This document shows, one piece after another, positions 41,861 through 52,424 of a DNA stretch of 64,000 nucleotides; the stretch's first letter is position 1; each line of letters opens with the position of its first letter. The translations under genes and the position numbers were made by a program. This DNA comes from Ridgeia piscesae (lineage: Eukaryota > Annelida > Polychaeta > Sabellida > Siboglinidae): assembly GCA_025642075.2 (NCBI GenBank), contig JAODUO010000967.1, positions 1 to 64,000 on the forward strand, read 5' to 3'. The notes beneath the pieces are model-generated. The model made no database searches and was not told where the DNA came from. It saw nothing but the letters and a program-made list of their open reading frames with translations.

Positions 41861-43652
41861 CCTTGCGGTTGGCGCTGGCGATACTTGAATCAGGCGATAT
41901 TATGTTTATTGCAAGCCAAAAAGTCGTAGATTGGCTGACAAACTTAGTAAGTATCATTTATAAGAAATCGCCGCTAGGTCATAGCGTGTTGGTAGTTAAC
42001 ATACGTGGACATGCTGGTTCAAATATCAGAGTGGAATTGTGATTATTGAATCATTATCATGCCGAATGGGTCTGAGCAAGTCCAAATCCAAACATTTGAT
42101 AGGGTGTGGTGTCGTAGCAAATTTTTCTTTCGAAATTTATATTTTTCTCTGATAGTATTCACTATAAGAAGTACAATGGTAGTTGTTTCATGTCTTTAAG
42201 GGAAATATTAAATAAACTACATATGTGTAAAGTGACACATTATTATAATATTTAATATATAATGTATAATAATTTTTTTTAATATACAAATTACATATGT
42301 ACTCTAAAAACTAAATAATAATTCATGTAAATCTGTCATCAAAGAATACCCCGGTGACGACATACAAAAGTCATATTTAATATAATTTTATAAATGTTAA
42401 TGATCAATTATCATCAATTATCATAATTAATAAATTAAAATTATTTAATGTATCCTAACCAACACACAAAAGTATGAACGGTATGGTAAAAAAGGGAAAA
42501 TAATACCAATAAAGAAACTAATATAAATTAGCTACATTAAACATGGCAGAAATTTATAAATTTACACAGTCATATGTGCAAGCATAAGTACTTGCTAACT
42601 ATTAATAATAGTTTTAATCAAAGACACCCGCTATCAATCATGCCGGTATGTTTTGTATACCACAATAAGAGAACCGCACAGCCTTAAGTACACCGCAGAA
42701 CACATTTCCTGCATATCTATTACATAGATGTTACTGGTTCTCAAATAAAGTTAAATCAGTATGTCATGGTCATATTTATCTCAATTTGTCTCCCTGTTAC
42801 CTAGTGTCTTACACATTAACATCATGTTGTCATCTCTTAGCCATGGGGAATGTTATCCCAGCTTCCATTGCCATTATGCCAGTTACCATTTATAAATTTT
42901 GAATATAAATTATGCATTTGCACTTAGTAATGAAATGTCCCATTTGTTGTGTACCAGTACTGTGTTCTGACCCATATGCCAAAAAATCCATGGTGAAATT
43001 ATTAACTTTTCATCCATGTTCGACTTTAAAAAAAAACTGTTTGCTTATATTCAATAGTCAAAGAGTAGGTTGCAAACCATGTTTTATGTCAATCTCACCA
43101 TCCATTTTGTCATGGTCAAATTGTGTCATCAAAAGTTGGCATGACGATAACCACCTGGCAATTTTCCAGATCTTGTTCTTGTCTCCTAACAACCTACATG
43201 TTGGTATCATCTTAAATCTATAATAAAGTTTTGTACTTTTGTTCTTTGTACCCAATCAAAAACAAACAATAAATCGGAAACATTTTGCAAAACTAGCTTG
43301 ATTTTGAACTGACATTGCAAAAATCAAGTAAGCTCTAATTTTGGTAACTTTCTATTTTGAAGCATATGTACTTGGTAATAGTTGCCTTTGCAGACAAGCT
43401 ATGACATCTAGAAAGTCACCAGGTACTCAAGGTTAGATCAAATAATTATGATTTATAATTATATCCAGACATTTTAACATCAAAATGACTGACCTAAAAT
43501 ATGGTTGGTTTGTAACATACATTCATGAATGTTACCTAATATACAACAATTTTCTTCAAAATCAATCCTGGACAAGTCAGTTTCACTCAGTTTTTGGCAT
43601 GATGTTTTACACACACATGCACAAACGCACGTGCGCGCACGCATGCGCGCAC

Positions 43653-43687
<35 letters not shown>

Positions 43688-43691
43688 CAGA
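41861..43691. other. AT-rich stretch, no gene seen
   Basis: Low-complexity AT-rich DNA. The open frames at 42912-43223 (plus) and 43058-43255 (minus) overlap each other and resemble nothing I know. A CA run lies at about 43654-43686. Confidence 0.4.
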
Positions 43692-43830
43692 GCAGTAATG
43701 TAACAAATTACATTCACTTCGTTATTTTACTTAAATAAAAAAGTACTTTTCTTGAGTAACAAAGTACTTTTTTTGAAGTAGTTATAACGAAGTACAAATC
43801 TGTGCATTTTTCCTAAATGCAGCAAAGTAC
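43692..43830. mobile_element. hAT-like terminal sequence
   Basis: CAGTAATGTAACAAATTACA followed by TTCACTTCGTTATTTTACTT, AAAAAAGTACTTTTCTTGAG and TAACAAAGTAC is the kind of AGTAA/TTAC-rich, subterminally repetitive end I associate with widespread non-autonomous hAT elements. The opposite end was not found within a few kilobases. Confidence 0.45.
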
Positions 43831-44259
43831 TCATTGTTAAATTTGTGAATATCGTACAAGTTCTGCGAATGATTTGCACCGGAAGCATGACACTGTTTTG
43901 TTTGCCATCAATATAGATGGCAGGATTTCTATATCAGTTGAACAAATGATTTGCTTTGTCACCTGATGAAGCCAGTGTGATAATTGCAATCTGGGGTCTG
44001 GCTCTGAGCCTGAACTGGGTGTCACAACTGCAGGACCACATCTCACTGGGCTGCTGAGACAATAATACTGATGAATAGACTGGGGTTGTTTAAAGCCTTG
44101 CATTGACTACCAGGTAGACATGAAAAACAGCTCCCTTACTTGTCTTCTTGTGTCTGGCATATTGTTGAAACAGTTTATAAGCTTTATATGTCCACTGTGA
44201 ACTACACATGCTGTAGATATCCAGGGCTCCCCATTACATCACTGAAACAAATAAAATTA

Positions 44260-44545
44260 ACTTATACAAAACTCGACAGCAACTCAACATCATCAGCTAC
44301 GGCTACACGTAGCTCTGTAATTACCATAATATATCGGTAAATATATTGTGTCAAAGCATCGAATATTAGCACTGTATGGTTAGGGCTTAGGATAAGTTTA
44401 GCACTAGGATAAAACCATTTTCAATCAATCTGAATTTGTTGAAGCTCATTTTTGTAGCTATGCCACAACACAGTACCAATGTTATGGTAATCACTGAGCC
44501 AGGGCAGGTGGTGTCGAGTTGCTGTTGAGTTTTTGGCGAGTTTGT
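44260..44545. repeat. imperfect inverted repeat, possible small element
   Basis: AAACTCGACAGCAACTCAAC at 44270-44289, followed by GTAATTACCATAA, is mirrored by a block at about 44480-44540 whose complement reads ACTCAACAGCAACTCGACAC and GTGATTACCATAAC. The arms are about 70 bp and are separated by about 150 bp. Confidence 0.5.
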
Positions 44546-45278
44546 TTTCTGAATTATTTGATTTATTACAGGAATTTAAATGAATTTATTTTGTAACTTA
44601 ATATATGTATATAAGATAAAAATTATGTGAGAGGTTTGGTGGCTGTAAGGGGTAGTTTTCATGATTAGGTCAGAAAGTAAAAGGTCGTTCTTATTTTCCC
44701 CATGATATGATAGTTGATATCTCATCTCGAGACTTGCTTGTTAAAATATTAGTTAACTAATATAATTCTGTCATTCCACATCATCCCAGGATATTTTGAA
44801 ATTACGTATATAAAATTATTATTGGATAGGCAGACCTTAATATTATTACACTGTATATGTAGCCTGATCAATTTTTTACCAGTCCAAATATGTCCCAATA
44901 GATATTTTTTTTAGATATGCACATTCGTGCTCATACACACATACAGTCCAGTCCAAACATACATATTCTTATTCTCACAAAAAGCAAACATACATTAACC
45001 AAGGTCTCTAAATTATGAGAAAAAACACTATCAATTTAAGAAAATATAATAATTTACTTTTACTATGTGTGTGTCTGACTGTGTCATGCAAAATGATGGA
45101 CAGAAATGGGAAAACTGCTGAGGGTATTTGTGTTCTCTTATATTATGTGGCTTCTTAAAAGCACGCTACTAAAATCATTGTTAATGGGTATCGTAACCAT
45201 TAATGCTGTTGTGTAAAGCATGTCATATATGAGCAGAATTTACCGTTATTGAGTCAGTATTTGAATAATTCATACAGG

Positions 45279-45855
45279 TGCGAGCCAAGTACTGTATCTT
45301 TGTCGCCTTCATATGTGAACCTGTGCCAAGAACTGAGTCATGGTTTTCTTTATGTTACAGGTGTGAACCTATCCCAAGTATTGTATCATTGTTGCCTCCA
45401 AGTTACAGGTGTGAACCTATAACAAGTTCTATATCATTGTTGCCTCCATGTTACAGGTGTGAACCTATAACAAGTACTGTATCATTGTTGCCTCCAAGTT
45501 ACAGGTGTGAACCTATAACAAGTACTGTATCATTGTTGCCTCCATGTTACAGGTGTGAACCTATAACAAGTACTGTATCATTGTTGCCTCCATGTTACAG
45601 GTGTGAACCTATAACAAGTTCTGTATCATTGTTGCCTCCATGTTACAGGTGTGAACCTATAACAAGTTCTGTATCATTGTTGCCTCCATGTTACAGGTGT
45701 GAACCTATAACCAGTACTGTATCATCGTTGCCTCCATGTTACAGGTGTGAACCTATAACAAGTATTGTATCATTGTTGCCTCCATGTTACAGGTGTGAAC
45801 CTGAGCCAAGTACTGTATGTAGTATTGTAACGTGATTGTTGCCTGTATGTTTCAG
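45279..45855. repeat. 48-bp tandem repeat, about 10 core units
   Basis: Each unit runs GTGTGAACCTATAACAAGTA, CTGTATCATTGTTGCCTCCA, TGTTACAG. GTGTGAACCT recurs exactly every 48 bp from 45361. The first and last units are degenerate. Every unit ends in a pyrimidine-rich stretch and TTACAG followed by GTGTGA, which looks like a splice acceptor overlapping a weak donor. A 185-codon plus-strand frame passes through because 48 is a multiple of three. It lies about 180 bp upstream of the RPC9 ORF. Confidence 0.92.
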
Positions 45856-45990
45856 GTACTTGTAGCCGTGGTTCTACTTTCCTGGGGATATATACTGTGG
45901 AGCTGTCGACATGCATCACTCAAGTTTATTCCAAACACCCCAGTTATAGTGCCCAGTGTGTTCCCCACAGGAAACTGACACGTACCATTT
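45856..45990 (+). other. exon-like block with a membrane segment, function unknown
   Basis: After TTTCAG at 45850-45855 the frame reads VLVAVVLLSWGYILWSCRHA, then about 20 further residues including NTPVIVPSVFPTGN and TGA. It has one hydrophobic stretch. It could be a terminal exon spliced to something upstream, or chance. No family recognised. Confidence 0.2.
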
Positions 45991-46035
45991 AACGTGCTGT
46001 ATCTTTTTACATTTGACAAGAACGCATAGTTGCGG

Positions 46036-46467
46036 ATGGAAGTTGTGGATGAAAGTGCGTCCATGCTGAGTAACCACGAGGTGTATACCCTCCTCACAGA
46101 CATACAGAAAGGGCAGCATGGACATCGCAAGCCAAATAAGAACCAACAACTTCTCGCAACAGTGTCTTACTCCACGCTTAAGTATCTTGAGAAAACCCCT
46201 TGTTGTCAGCAGAGCCCTGACATCATCCACAAGTTCATGGTTGCAATCGAGTCGTTCAGTTTGACCAAAGCCGAGAAGCTGCAGCTGTTGAATCATCGAC
46301 CGACAACCGCTGTGGAGATCCAGTTAATTGTTGAGGAGAGCGAAGAACGTCTTACTGAGGATCAGATTGACAAGCTGCTTGCCATCATAGCCAGCAGCCT
46401 GCCCAGTGACCCGGAGGAGGAGGTGACCGAGGGCAGTGGTGCCGAGTACATGCAGGTGGCGGAGTAG
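46036..46467 (+). CDS. CRCP: RNA polymerase III subunit RPC9 (CRCP), intronless
   Basis: A single ORF of 143 codons; the human protein is about 148. RPC9 pairs with RPC8 to form the stalk of nuclear RNA polymerase III and helps initiation; in vertebrates it is also known as the CGRP receptor component. The family signature is plain: LSNHEVYTLLTDIQ near the N-terminus, YSTLKYLEKTPC in the middle, and LTKAEKLQLLNHRPTTAVEI followed by QLIVEESEERLTEDQIDKLL, which is the most conserved part of the Rpb4-like fold. The C-terminal tail is acidic. The ATG at 46036 is firm because an in-frame TAG lies at 46027-46029. Vertebrate copies have introns and this one has none, so it may be a retrocopy, but the reading frame is intact and there is no poly(A) tail next to it. 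Confidence 0.93.
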   Translation: MEVVDESASMLSNHEVYTLLTDIQKGQHGHRKPNKNQQLLATVSYSTLKYLEKTPCCQQSPDIIHKFMVAIESFSLTKAEKLQLLNHRPTTAVEIQLIVEESEERLTEDQIDKLLAIIASSLPSDPEEEVTEGSGAEYMQVAE

Positions 46468-46838
46468 TGGACAGTAGTGACCCTACAATATTTGCTTCAC
46501 CTGCATCTTACGAAGCTTCAACATCTCCAAACAGGTTACAATCACTGATAACACGACAGTTATCAGACGTTGAACGTTCAAGCCGGTGCACATTGTGAAT
46601 ACAGCATTGGTGTTGTATAAAAGACTCACCCGGGAAGGTATATTCCTAGTCTATTTTGAGGGATCATCTGTGGGAAGTGTTCGTTGTTATCTTATATCGA
46701 GGGCAACATTTGTCAACAGTTAACAATTGTTGTTAGAACAGTATGTTGTCATTGCATTAGTGTTAGTGTGTTACTACAGCAAAAACCTAGTGTGTGTGAC
46801 CTCGTGCTGTCACCAGGTAGCGTGAGTGTGCGTGTACA

Positions 46839-46955
46839 ATGGAGGCGATAGATCCACCACTCTACTATGCATTACTTGTTCCTGCAACCTTGCCTGTCAT
46901 TGTCTTTTTCCTGCTGCTGGCATGGCTTGGCAAAATGTTCTTCACAAACAACTGA
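46839..46955 (+). CDS. 38-residue membrane ORF resembling the PIG-Y C-terminus
   Basis: ATG at 46839, TGA at 46953-46955, with an in-frame TAG 18 nt before the start. The product starts MEAIDPPLYYALLVPATLPV, continues into one hydrophobic helix with VFFLLLAWLGKMFF and ends TNN. The pattern Y-x-LL-x-P-x-T-x-PV-x-VFF...W-x-G-K-x-F matches the C-terminal half of PIG-Y, a small subunit of the GPI-GlcNAc transferase in the ER membrane. PIG-Y is about 70 residues with two helices, so either this is shortened, or an upstream exon is missing, or the resemblance is chance. It begins 370 bp after the RPC9 stop on the same strand, so it could be on the same transcript. It is too short for most gene finders. 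Confidence 0.4.
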   Translation: MEAIDPPLYYALLVPATLPVIVFFLLLAWLGKMFFTNN

Positions 46956-48239
46956 GACAGAAACAATGGTCACACGTGAGCCGACTGTGATTTCACTGAT
47001 GTACTCTATCTGCCAGTTAGCCAACTGTATCATTGTAGTTTTACTAACATACTGTGTGTGCCAGAGGCAGTAATTTTTAAAAATACATTGCTAGAAATGC
47101 ATGTGTCTTAGCCTTCTTTCACACCAGGCGGCAGCACATGGTTTACAACAAATGACAGAACAGTGCACACAGGTAAACTCATTAGGTGTATTCTGGGTGC
47201 ATACAGTTTGTCATACACCCAACTTAATCGCATACACTCTAATTGCAAAACAGTAAATATTGTTTAAAAGAGAAAACGTTTTTGTACACAGAGGCACTAT
47301 GTCATGATAGTATATTCACTGTTGCCAAGTGGGCTATAAATGATCAGAAAATTAGTAGATAGACTAAAATATTGATACAGGAGTGTACATTTGTTCGCTG
47401 GATTGATTGATGCAACTTATATTATAATGTCTGAAACATGACATTCTTGAAACTTTCACAGAAACTTGACACAAAAACATTCTCAAACGAAATTTACATG
47501 TTATTTAAAAGGGGGCTGAAACTTGTCCGACAACTAGGGCAGTTCAACTGTTCAGTTCCACCACTGACTTCAGGACATGTTCTACGTTTAAGCAGACCAT
47601 GTACCTTGAGGAACTTGGCAAGGGCTGTGCTGTTGATTTTCTGTCTGTGAAGTGATAATTTTCCCATAAATTTATAATCGAGCTTTCTATAACTGAGCAT
47701 GCTGTTGAAATCACCAGTGACGTAGAATAGAAGTTACACACAGCAAGATAGCTGAGGAGTTCATCAATTAATGTGTTCATTTTCATAGACAATATATTTA
47801 TTTAATACAAATTAATTAATCGCACATCTGATGATTTTATTGTACATTAGAAACAATATGTCAGTCACCGGAGTCGTAGCAAAATTATTGTTGGGGTTGA
47901 GCTTTAGCGCAGCATGGGTTGGGGTGTGGTTAATGATTTTAGGTGATGTTCCAACTTGTTTCCCTTGATTTGCACCAAAATTAAATTTAAATATATTGGC
48001 AGCTAATTTCTTTCCCACAAATATTTAAACATGTGGACCCTTTCACTTTCGATTATACGGGACGCATTCATATAGGACAGTGAATAGCAGGGTCAGTATA
48101 GGTATATCCGTCAACAATTAATGTTCACCAAAAACATATAACCCATCACATGTTCGTGCAGCAAGCAAATAACATGCTGAGGATACAGGCGGGTGAACAG
48201 AAAAAATCAGAAAATATAATTTTTTACTTTTAGAGTGGA
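46956..48239. other. no gene confirmed
   Basis: Open frames at 47438-47650 (plus) and 47494-47792 (minus) overlap and have no known relatives that I recognise. The rest is AT-rich. The 3' untranslated part of the preceding small ORF must lie at the left edge, but no AATAAA is obvious. Confidence 0.35.
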
Positions 48240-49235
48240 TTATGTATGTAAACAGTAAAAGAACTAGTTATGTCTCAAAAGTGGAATAATGCCTGAATAT
48301 TGTTCTTAAATGCATCAAGGCTGTCTTGATGTACAACATGTTGAGGGAGGAAGTTCCAAAGTCGAATGATACTTTGGAAAAAAGAATGCAAGTGGTAATT
48401 ACATCTGGAGTGAGCAATAAGTTAAGACAAGCAATGCTGTTTTCTAGTAACTGTGTTTACAGGAATAAGTTTTTTTTCTGGTATACCCACTTGGCCATTT
48501 GCTATTTTATATATCATGCATTGTTTAGCGTCATTTCTTCAGCTGAATACGGATCTGGAGCATATCGGTTACGCCTGAGGTATTGTGGTGGTGATGTAGG
48601 ACATCGAGCTGCGCGGTGTTGGATCATTTCTAGTTGGTTTATCTGTGTAAATGTGTAGGGGTCCCAGACAGTACAGCTGTTTTCTAAGAGGGGTCTGACA
48701 AAGGTGATGTAAGCCTGATTTTTTATTTGAATTAACAAAACGTTAAGATTTCTGCGGAGGAAGCCTAGTGATTTATTTACTTTTAAAGATGGCCATGTTA
48801 TTTATGTGGGCATTCCACCTGAAGTTATGGTTATACCAAGATAATTTGCCTGTGAGGCAGTTTCAAGTATTTGTCCATGAAGCATGTATCGGGTATTAAT
48901 GAGTTTTGTTTCTTGTTACAGGAATGACAATTAAGGCACTTTTCCAGACTGAATTTCTTCCTGGTGCGCAGATGCGTTTGTCTTAGGCTTAATAGTTATA
49001 TACATTATGGTGACGATCATCAGCAGAGTCTAACTGTAGAAGTAATATTGTCAGGAATGTCGTTAATGTAAACAAAGGAAAGGTAGGGACCAAGTGCAGA
49101 GCCATGTCATGTGGGACTACTGATGTTGCACTTGCAGGGACTTCAGAGGAGGCCTCGCCATCTATTATAGCTCTGTCGGTTAAAAATGCTTTAATCCAGG
49201 AATTTGTTTTGTCTTGGATGCCATACTGATGCACT
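48240..49235 (-). mobile_element. CR1/jockey-type LINE RT fragment
   Basis: On the minus strand from 49235 the sequence reads MHQYGIQDKTNSWIKAFLTD, then DGEASSEVP, a degraded G-V-P-x-G stretch, a VRL-ADD remnant near 49010, then after decay YITFVRPLLENSCTVWDPYT and INQLEMIQHRAARC at about 48710-48600. It ends near 48330 with a RLWNFLPQHVV remnant. These are the standard order of RT palm, catalytic box and C-terminal region. Many frame changes make it dead. Confidence 0.85.
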
Positions 49236-50584
49236 CAGTCAGCGCGCAGTGTAAACATCCGTCAATTACATGCGCCAATCAATCGCGCCCACTCGGGGGA
49301 CAGGTCGCGACAGGCATAGGCCTTAATGTAACGGTACCCGTATGGGTTGTTGCTATGGTCGTAGCTGACCGGAAATGCTCTACTAATAGCGACAGCTACT
49401 AATGGCGATAAATAATTACTCGTAGTTGACGCCGTCTCCAAACCTGCCGGCCGAGACATGCTCAGTGGACGATACAACATCGACCATGTATAGGTTCGTA
49501 CAAATTGCATTCCTACGTGATGTGTTGGGTGGCAAACTTGTATATTTATACTCAACGTCCTGCTAAACTAACAATAACATCAGCGGCAGCGCGTATGTCT
49601 AACTTGCCTGTTACCGGCTGTGTAATGTGTATGCTAGAACGTATCTGCTAATTTAACCAATGACGTGTCTATAGTCTCTAGAAGTAAACAACTGAGTTAA
49701 ACTCGATCACGTTTGGTCTTCTAAATTACTATAATCACGCAACACTAGGTATAGAAGTTTGTCAATTCGATGTGTAAGTGCATCATTTGTAGGCACTGAC
49801 TGCATGCAGTTTTACGCCGTGCTCCAATTAACTCGTGTTTACTTCGCTGCATGACCATTTCTTTACTTGAGGTGTCCGAGGGACAGGGGCTAATTATAAA
49901 CTTTCCGGTTCACCATTTAAATGTATGCACTGTAGATTTTCTAAGCACACATGATCTTAAGTTGTGTTTTAACTTCGCATCCCTCTGCTGCAAAGCATTG
50001 TACGCGTATATAGTCGCGTACGCGTACAGGCCGGCCTCCTGTGCCGGAGTGCTAACGTACGTTAGCACTCCGGCACAGGAGGCCGGCCTGTCCTCGTATG
50101 GAAGAATATTCTAATATGAAAAACACAAGCACATTACCGAACACAGCAACTCAGCATAGTGAAAGATGGGGGGGGGGGGTAGTACTTGTGGATTATCCGT
50201 ACCTGTGAGGTGCAGCTGCCCAATATTTACGTACAACATGCCCCACCCCACGCCATAGGGTGGGTCCAGCTGACACTTACACCAACTAAACACACACGGG
50301 TGTGGTTGTGCAGATTCTATCAACATATTGGCTTATCTACAACTGCTAATATATCTTAAATGTTTTGCTATACATAGTGTATGTGGGCCTCATAATTGGG
50401 GGTTCAGGCCTAATATTTTAGGGGAGGGCTTGAGAGAACTAGATTAGGTACTATAGCCACCACACTCTCAATATTTATACAAGGGAATGTTTTTTGGCTA
50501 CGATTTTAGGTTTTAGACAGCTGGATTTTTATATGAAAATTGTAGGGGTGCAAATCGAGGTATTTGGTGAAACTCCAACTACTG
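49236..50584. other. no gene seen; holds a 66-bp palindrome
   Basis: There are no recognisable exons. Several mid-size ORFs occur at 49.2-49.6 and 49.85-50.1 kb without known content. A run of ten or more G lies near 50169. The palindrome at 50026 is listed separately. Confidence 0.4.
50026..50091. repeat. perfect 66-bp palindrome without spacer
   Basis: The left arm ACAGGCCGGCCTCCTGTGCC continues through GGAGTGCTAACG to the centre at 50058/50059. The right arm is its exact reverse complement, ending at 50091. The arms are GC-rich in an AT-rich background. It can extrude as a cruciform or fold as a hairpin with no loop. Confidence 0.95.
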
Positions 50585-52424
50585 AAAAAATTAACATCAC
50601 CGAAAGAAATCTGCAATAGTAGGCACACCCTACCGAAAGAAATCTGCAATAGTAGGCACACCCAACCGAAAGAAATCTGCAATAGTAGGCATACCCCACC
50701 TAAAGAAATCTGCAATAGTAGGCATACCCCACCAAAAGAAATCTGCAATAGTAGACACACCCCACCAAAAGAAATCTGCAATAGTAGGCATACCCCACTG
50801 AAAGAAACCTGCAATAGTAGGCATACCCAACCGAAAGAAATCTGCAATACTAGGCATACCCCACCAAAAGAAATCTGCAATAGTAGGCACACCCCACCGA
50901 AAGAAATCTGCAATAGTAGGCATACCCCACTGAAAGAAACCTGCAATAGTAGGCATACCCCACCAAAAGAAATCTGCAATACTAGGCATACCCCACCAAA
51001 AGAAATCTGCAATAGTAGGCATACCCAACCGAAAGAAATCTGCAATACTAGGCATACCCCACCAAAAGAAATCTGCAATAGTAGGCACACCCCACCAAAA
51101 GAAATCTGCAATAGTAGGCACACCCCACCAAAAGAAATCTGCAATAGTAGGCATACCCCACTGAAAGAAATCTGCAATAGTAGGCATACCCAACCGAAAG
51201 AAATCTGCAATAGTAGGCATACCCCACTGAAAGAAACCTGCAATAGTAGGCATACCCCACTGAAAGAAACCTGCAATAGTAGGCATACCCCACCAAAAGA
51301 AATCTGCAATAGTAGGCATACCCCACCAAAAGAAATCTGCAATAGTAGGCATACCCCACCGAAAGAAATCTGCAATAGTAGGCATACCCCACTGAAAGAA
51401 ACCTGCAATAGTAGGCATACCCCACTGAAAGAAACCTGCAATAGTAGGCATACCCCACCAAAAGAAACCTGCAATAGTAGGCATACCCAACCAAAAGAAA
51501 TCTGCAATAGTAGGCATACCCCACCAAAAGAAATCTGCAATAGTAGGCATACCCCACTGAAAGAAATCTGCAATAGTAGGCATACCCCACCAAAAGAAAC
51601 CTGCAATAGTAGGCATACCCAACCAAAAGAAATCTGCAATAGTAGGCATACCCCACCAAAAGAAATCTGCAATAGTAGGCATACCCCACTGAAAGAAATC
51701 TGCAATAGTAGGCATACCCCACTGAAAGAAACCTGCAATAGTAGGCATACCCCACTGAAAGAAACCTGCAATAGTAGGCATACCCAACCAAAAGAAATCT
51801 GCAATAGTAGGCATACCCCACCAAAAGAAATCTGCAATAGTAGGCATACCCCACTGAAAGAAATCTGCAATAGTAGGCATACCCCACCAAAAGAAACCTG
51901 CAATAGTAGGCATACCCAACCAAAAGAAATCTGCAATAGTAGGCATACCCCACCAAAAGAAATCTGCAATAGTAGGCATACCCCACTGAAAGAAATCTGC
52001 AATAGTAGGCATACCCCACTGAAAGAAACCTGCAATAGTAGGCATACCCCACTGAAAGAAACCTGCAATAGTAGGCATACCCCACCAAAAGAAACCTGCA
52101 ATAGTAGGCATACCCAACCAAAATAAATCTGCAATAGTAGGCATACCCCACCAAAAGAAATCTGCAATAGTAGGCATACCCCACTGAAAGAAATCTGCAA
52201 TAGTAGGCATACCCCACCAAAAGAAATCTGCAATAGTAGGCATACCCCACCAAAAGAAATCTGCAATAGTAGGCATACCCCACCAAAAGAAATCTGCAAT
52301 AGTAGGCATACCCCACTGAAAGAAACCTGCAATAGTAGGCATACCCCACCAAAAGAAACCTGCAATAGTAGGCATACCCCACCAAAAGAAACCTGCAATA
52401 GTAGGCATACCCCACTGAAAGAAA
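50585..52424. repeat. 33-bp minisatellite, about 55 units, with higher-order structure
   Basis: The unit is AAATCTGCAATAGTAGGCAT, ACCCCACCAAAAG. Variants differ at the CACCAAAAG / CACTGAAAG / CAACCAAAAG and ATCTG / ACCTG positions. The CCCAACC variant recurs at 51489, 51621, 51786, 51918 and 52116, that is after 4, 5, 4 and 6 units. Both strands carry long open frames (Thr/Ile/Cys/Asn/Ser on plus; Met-Pro-Thr-Ile-Ala, Cys-Leu-Leu-Leu-Gln and Tyr-Ala-Tyr-Tyr-Cys types on minus), which follow from a stop-free 33-bp unit and do not indicate genes. Confidence 0.95.

Noticed and set aside
45278..45835. 185-codon ORF as a repeat protein gene
   Set aside because: The 48-bp unit is non-coding-looking, with splice-like TTACAG ends. 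The frame is open because the period is a multiple of three.
46030..46467. RPC9 start at 46030
   Set aside because: That codon is TTG directly after an in-frame TAG. The first ATG at 46036 gives the MEV start typical of the family.
50585..52424. CRISPR-like array
   Set aside because: Repeats are directly tandem with no unique spacers, the genome is eukaryotic, and no cas genes are present. The same holds for the 36-bp array.
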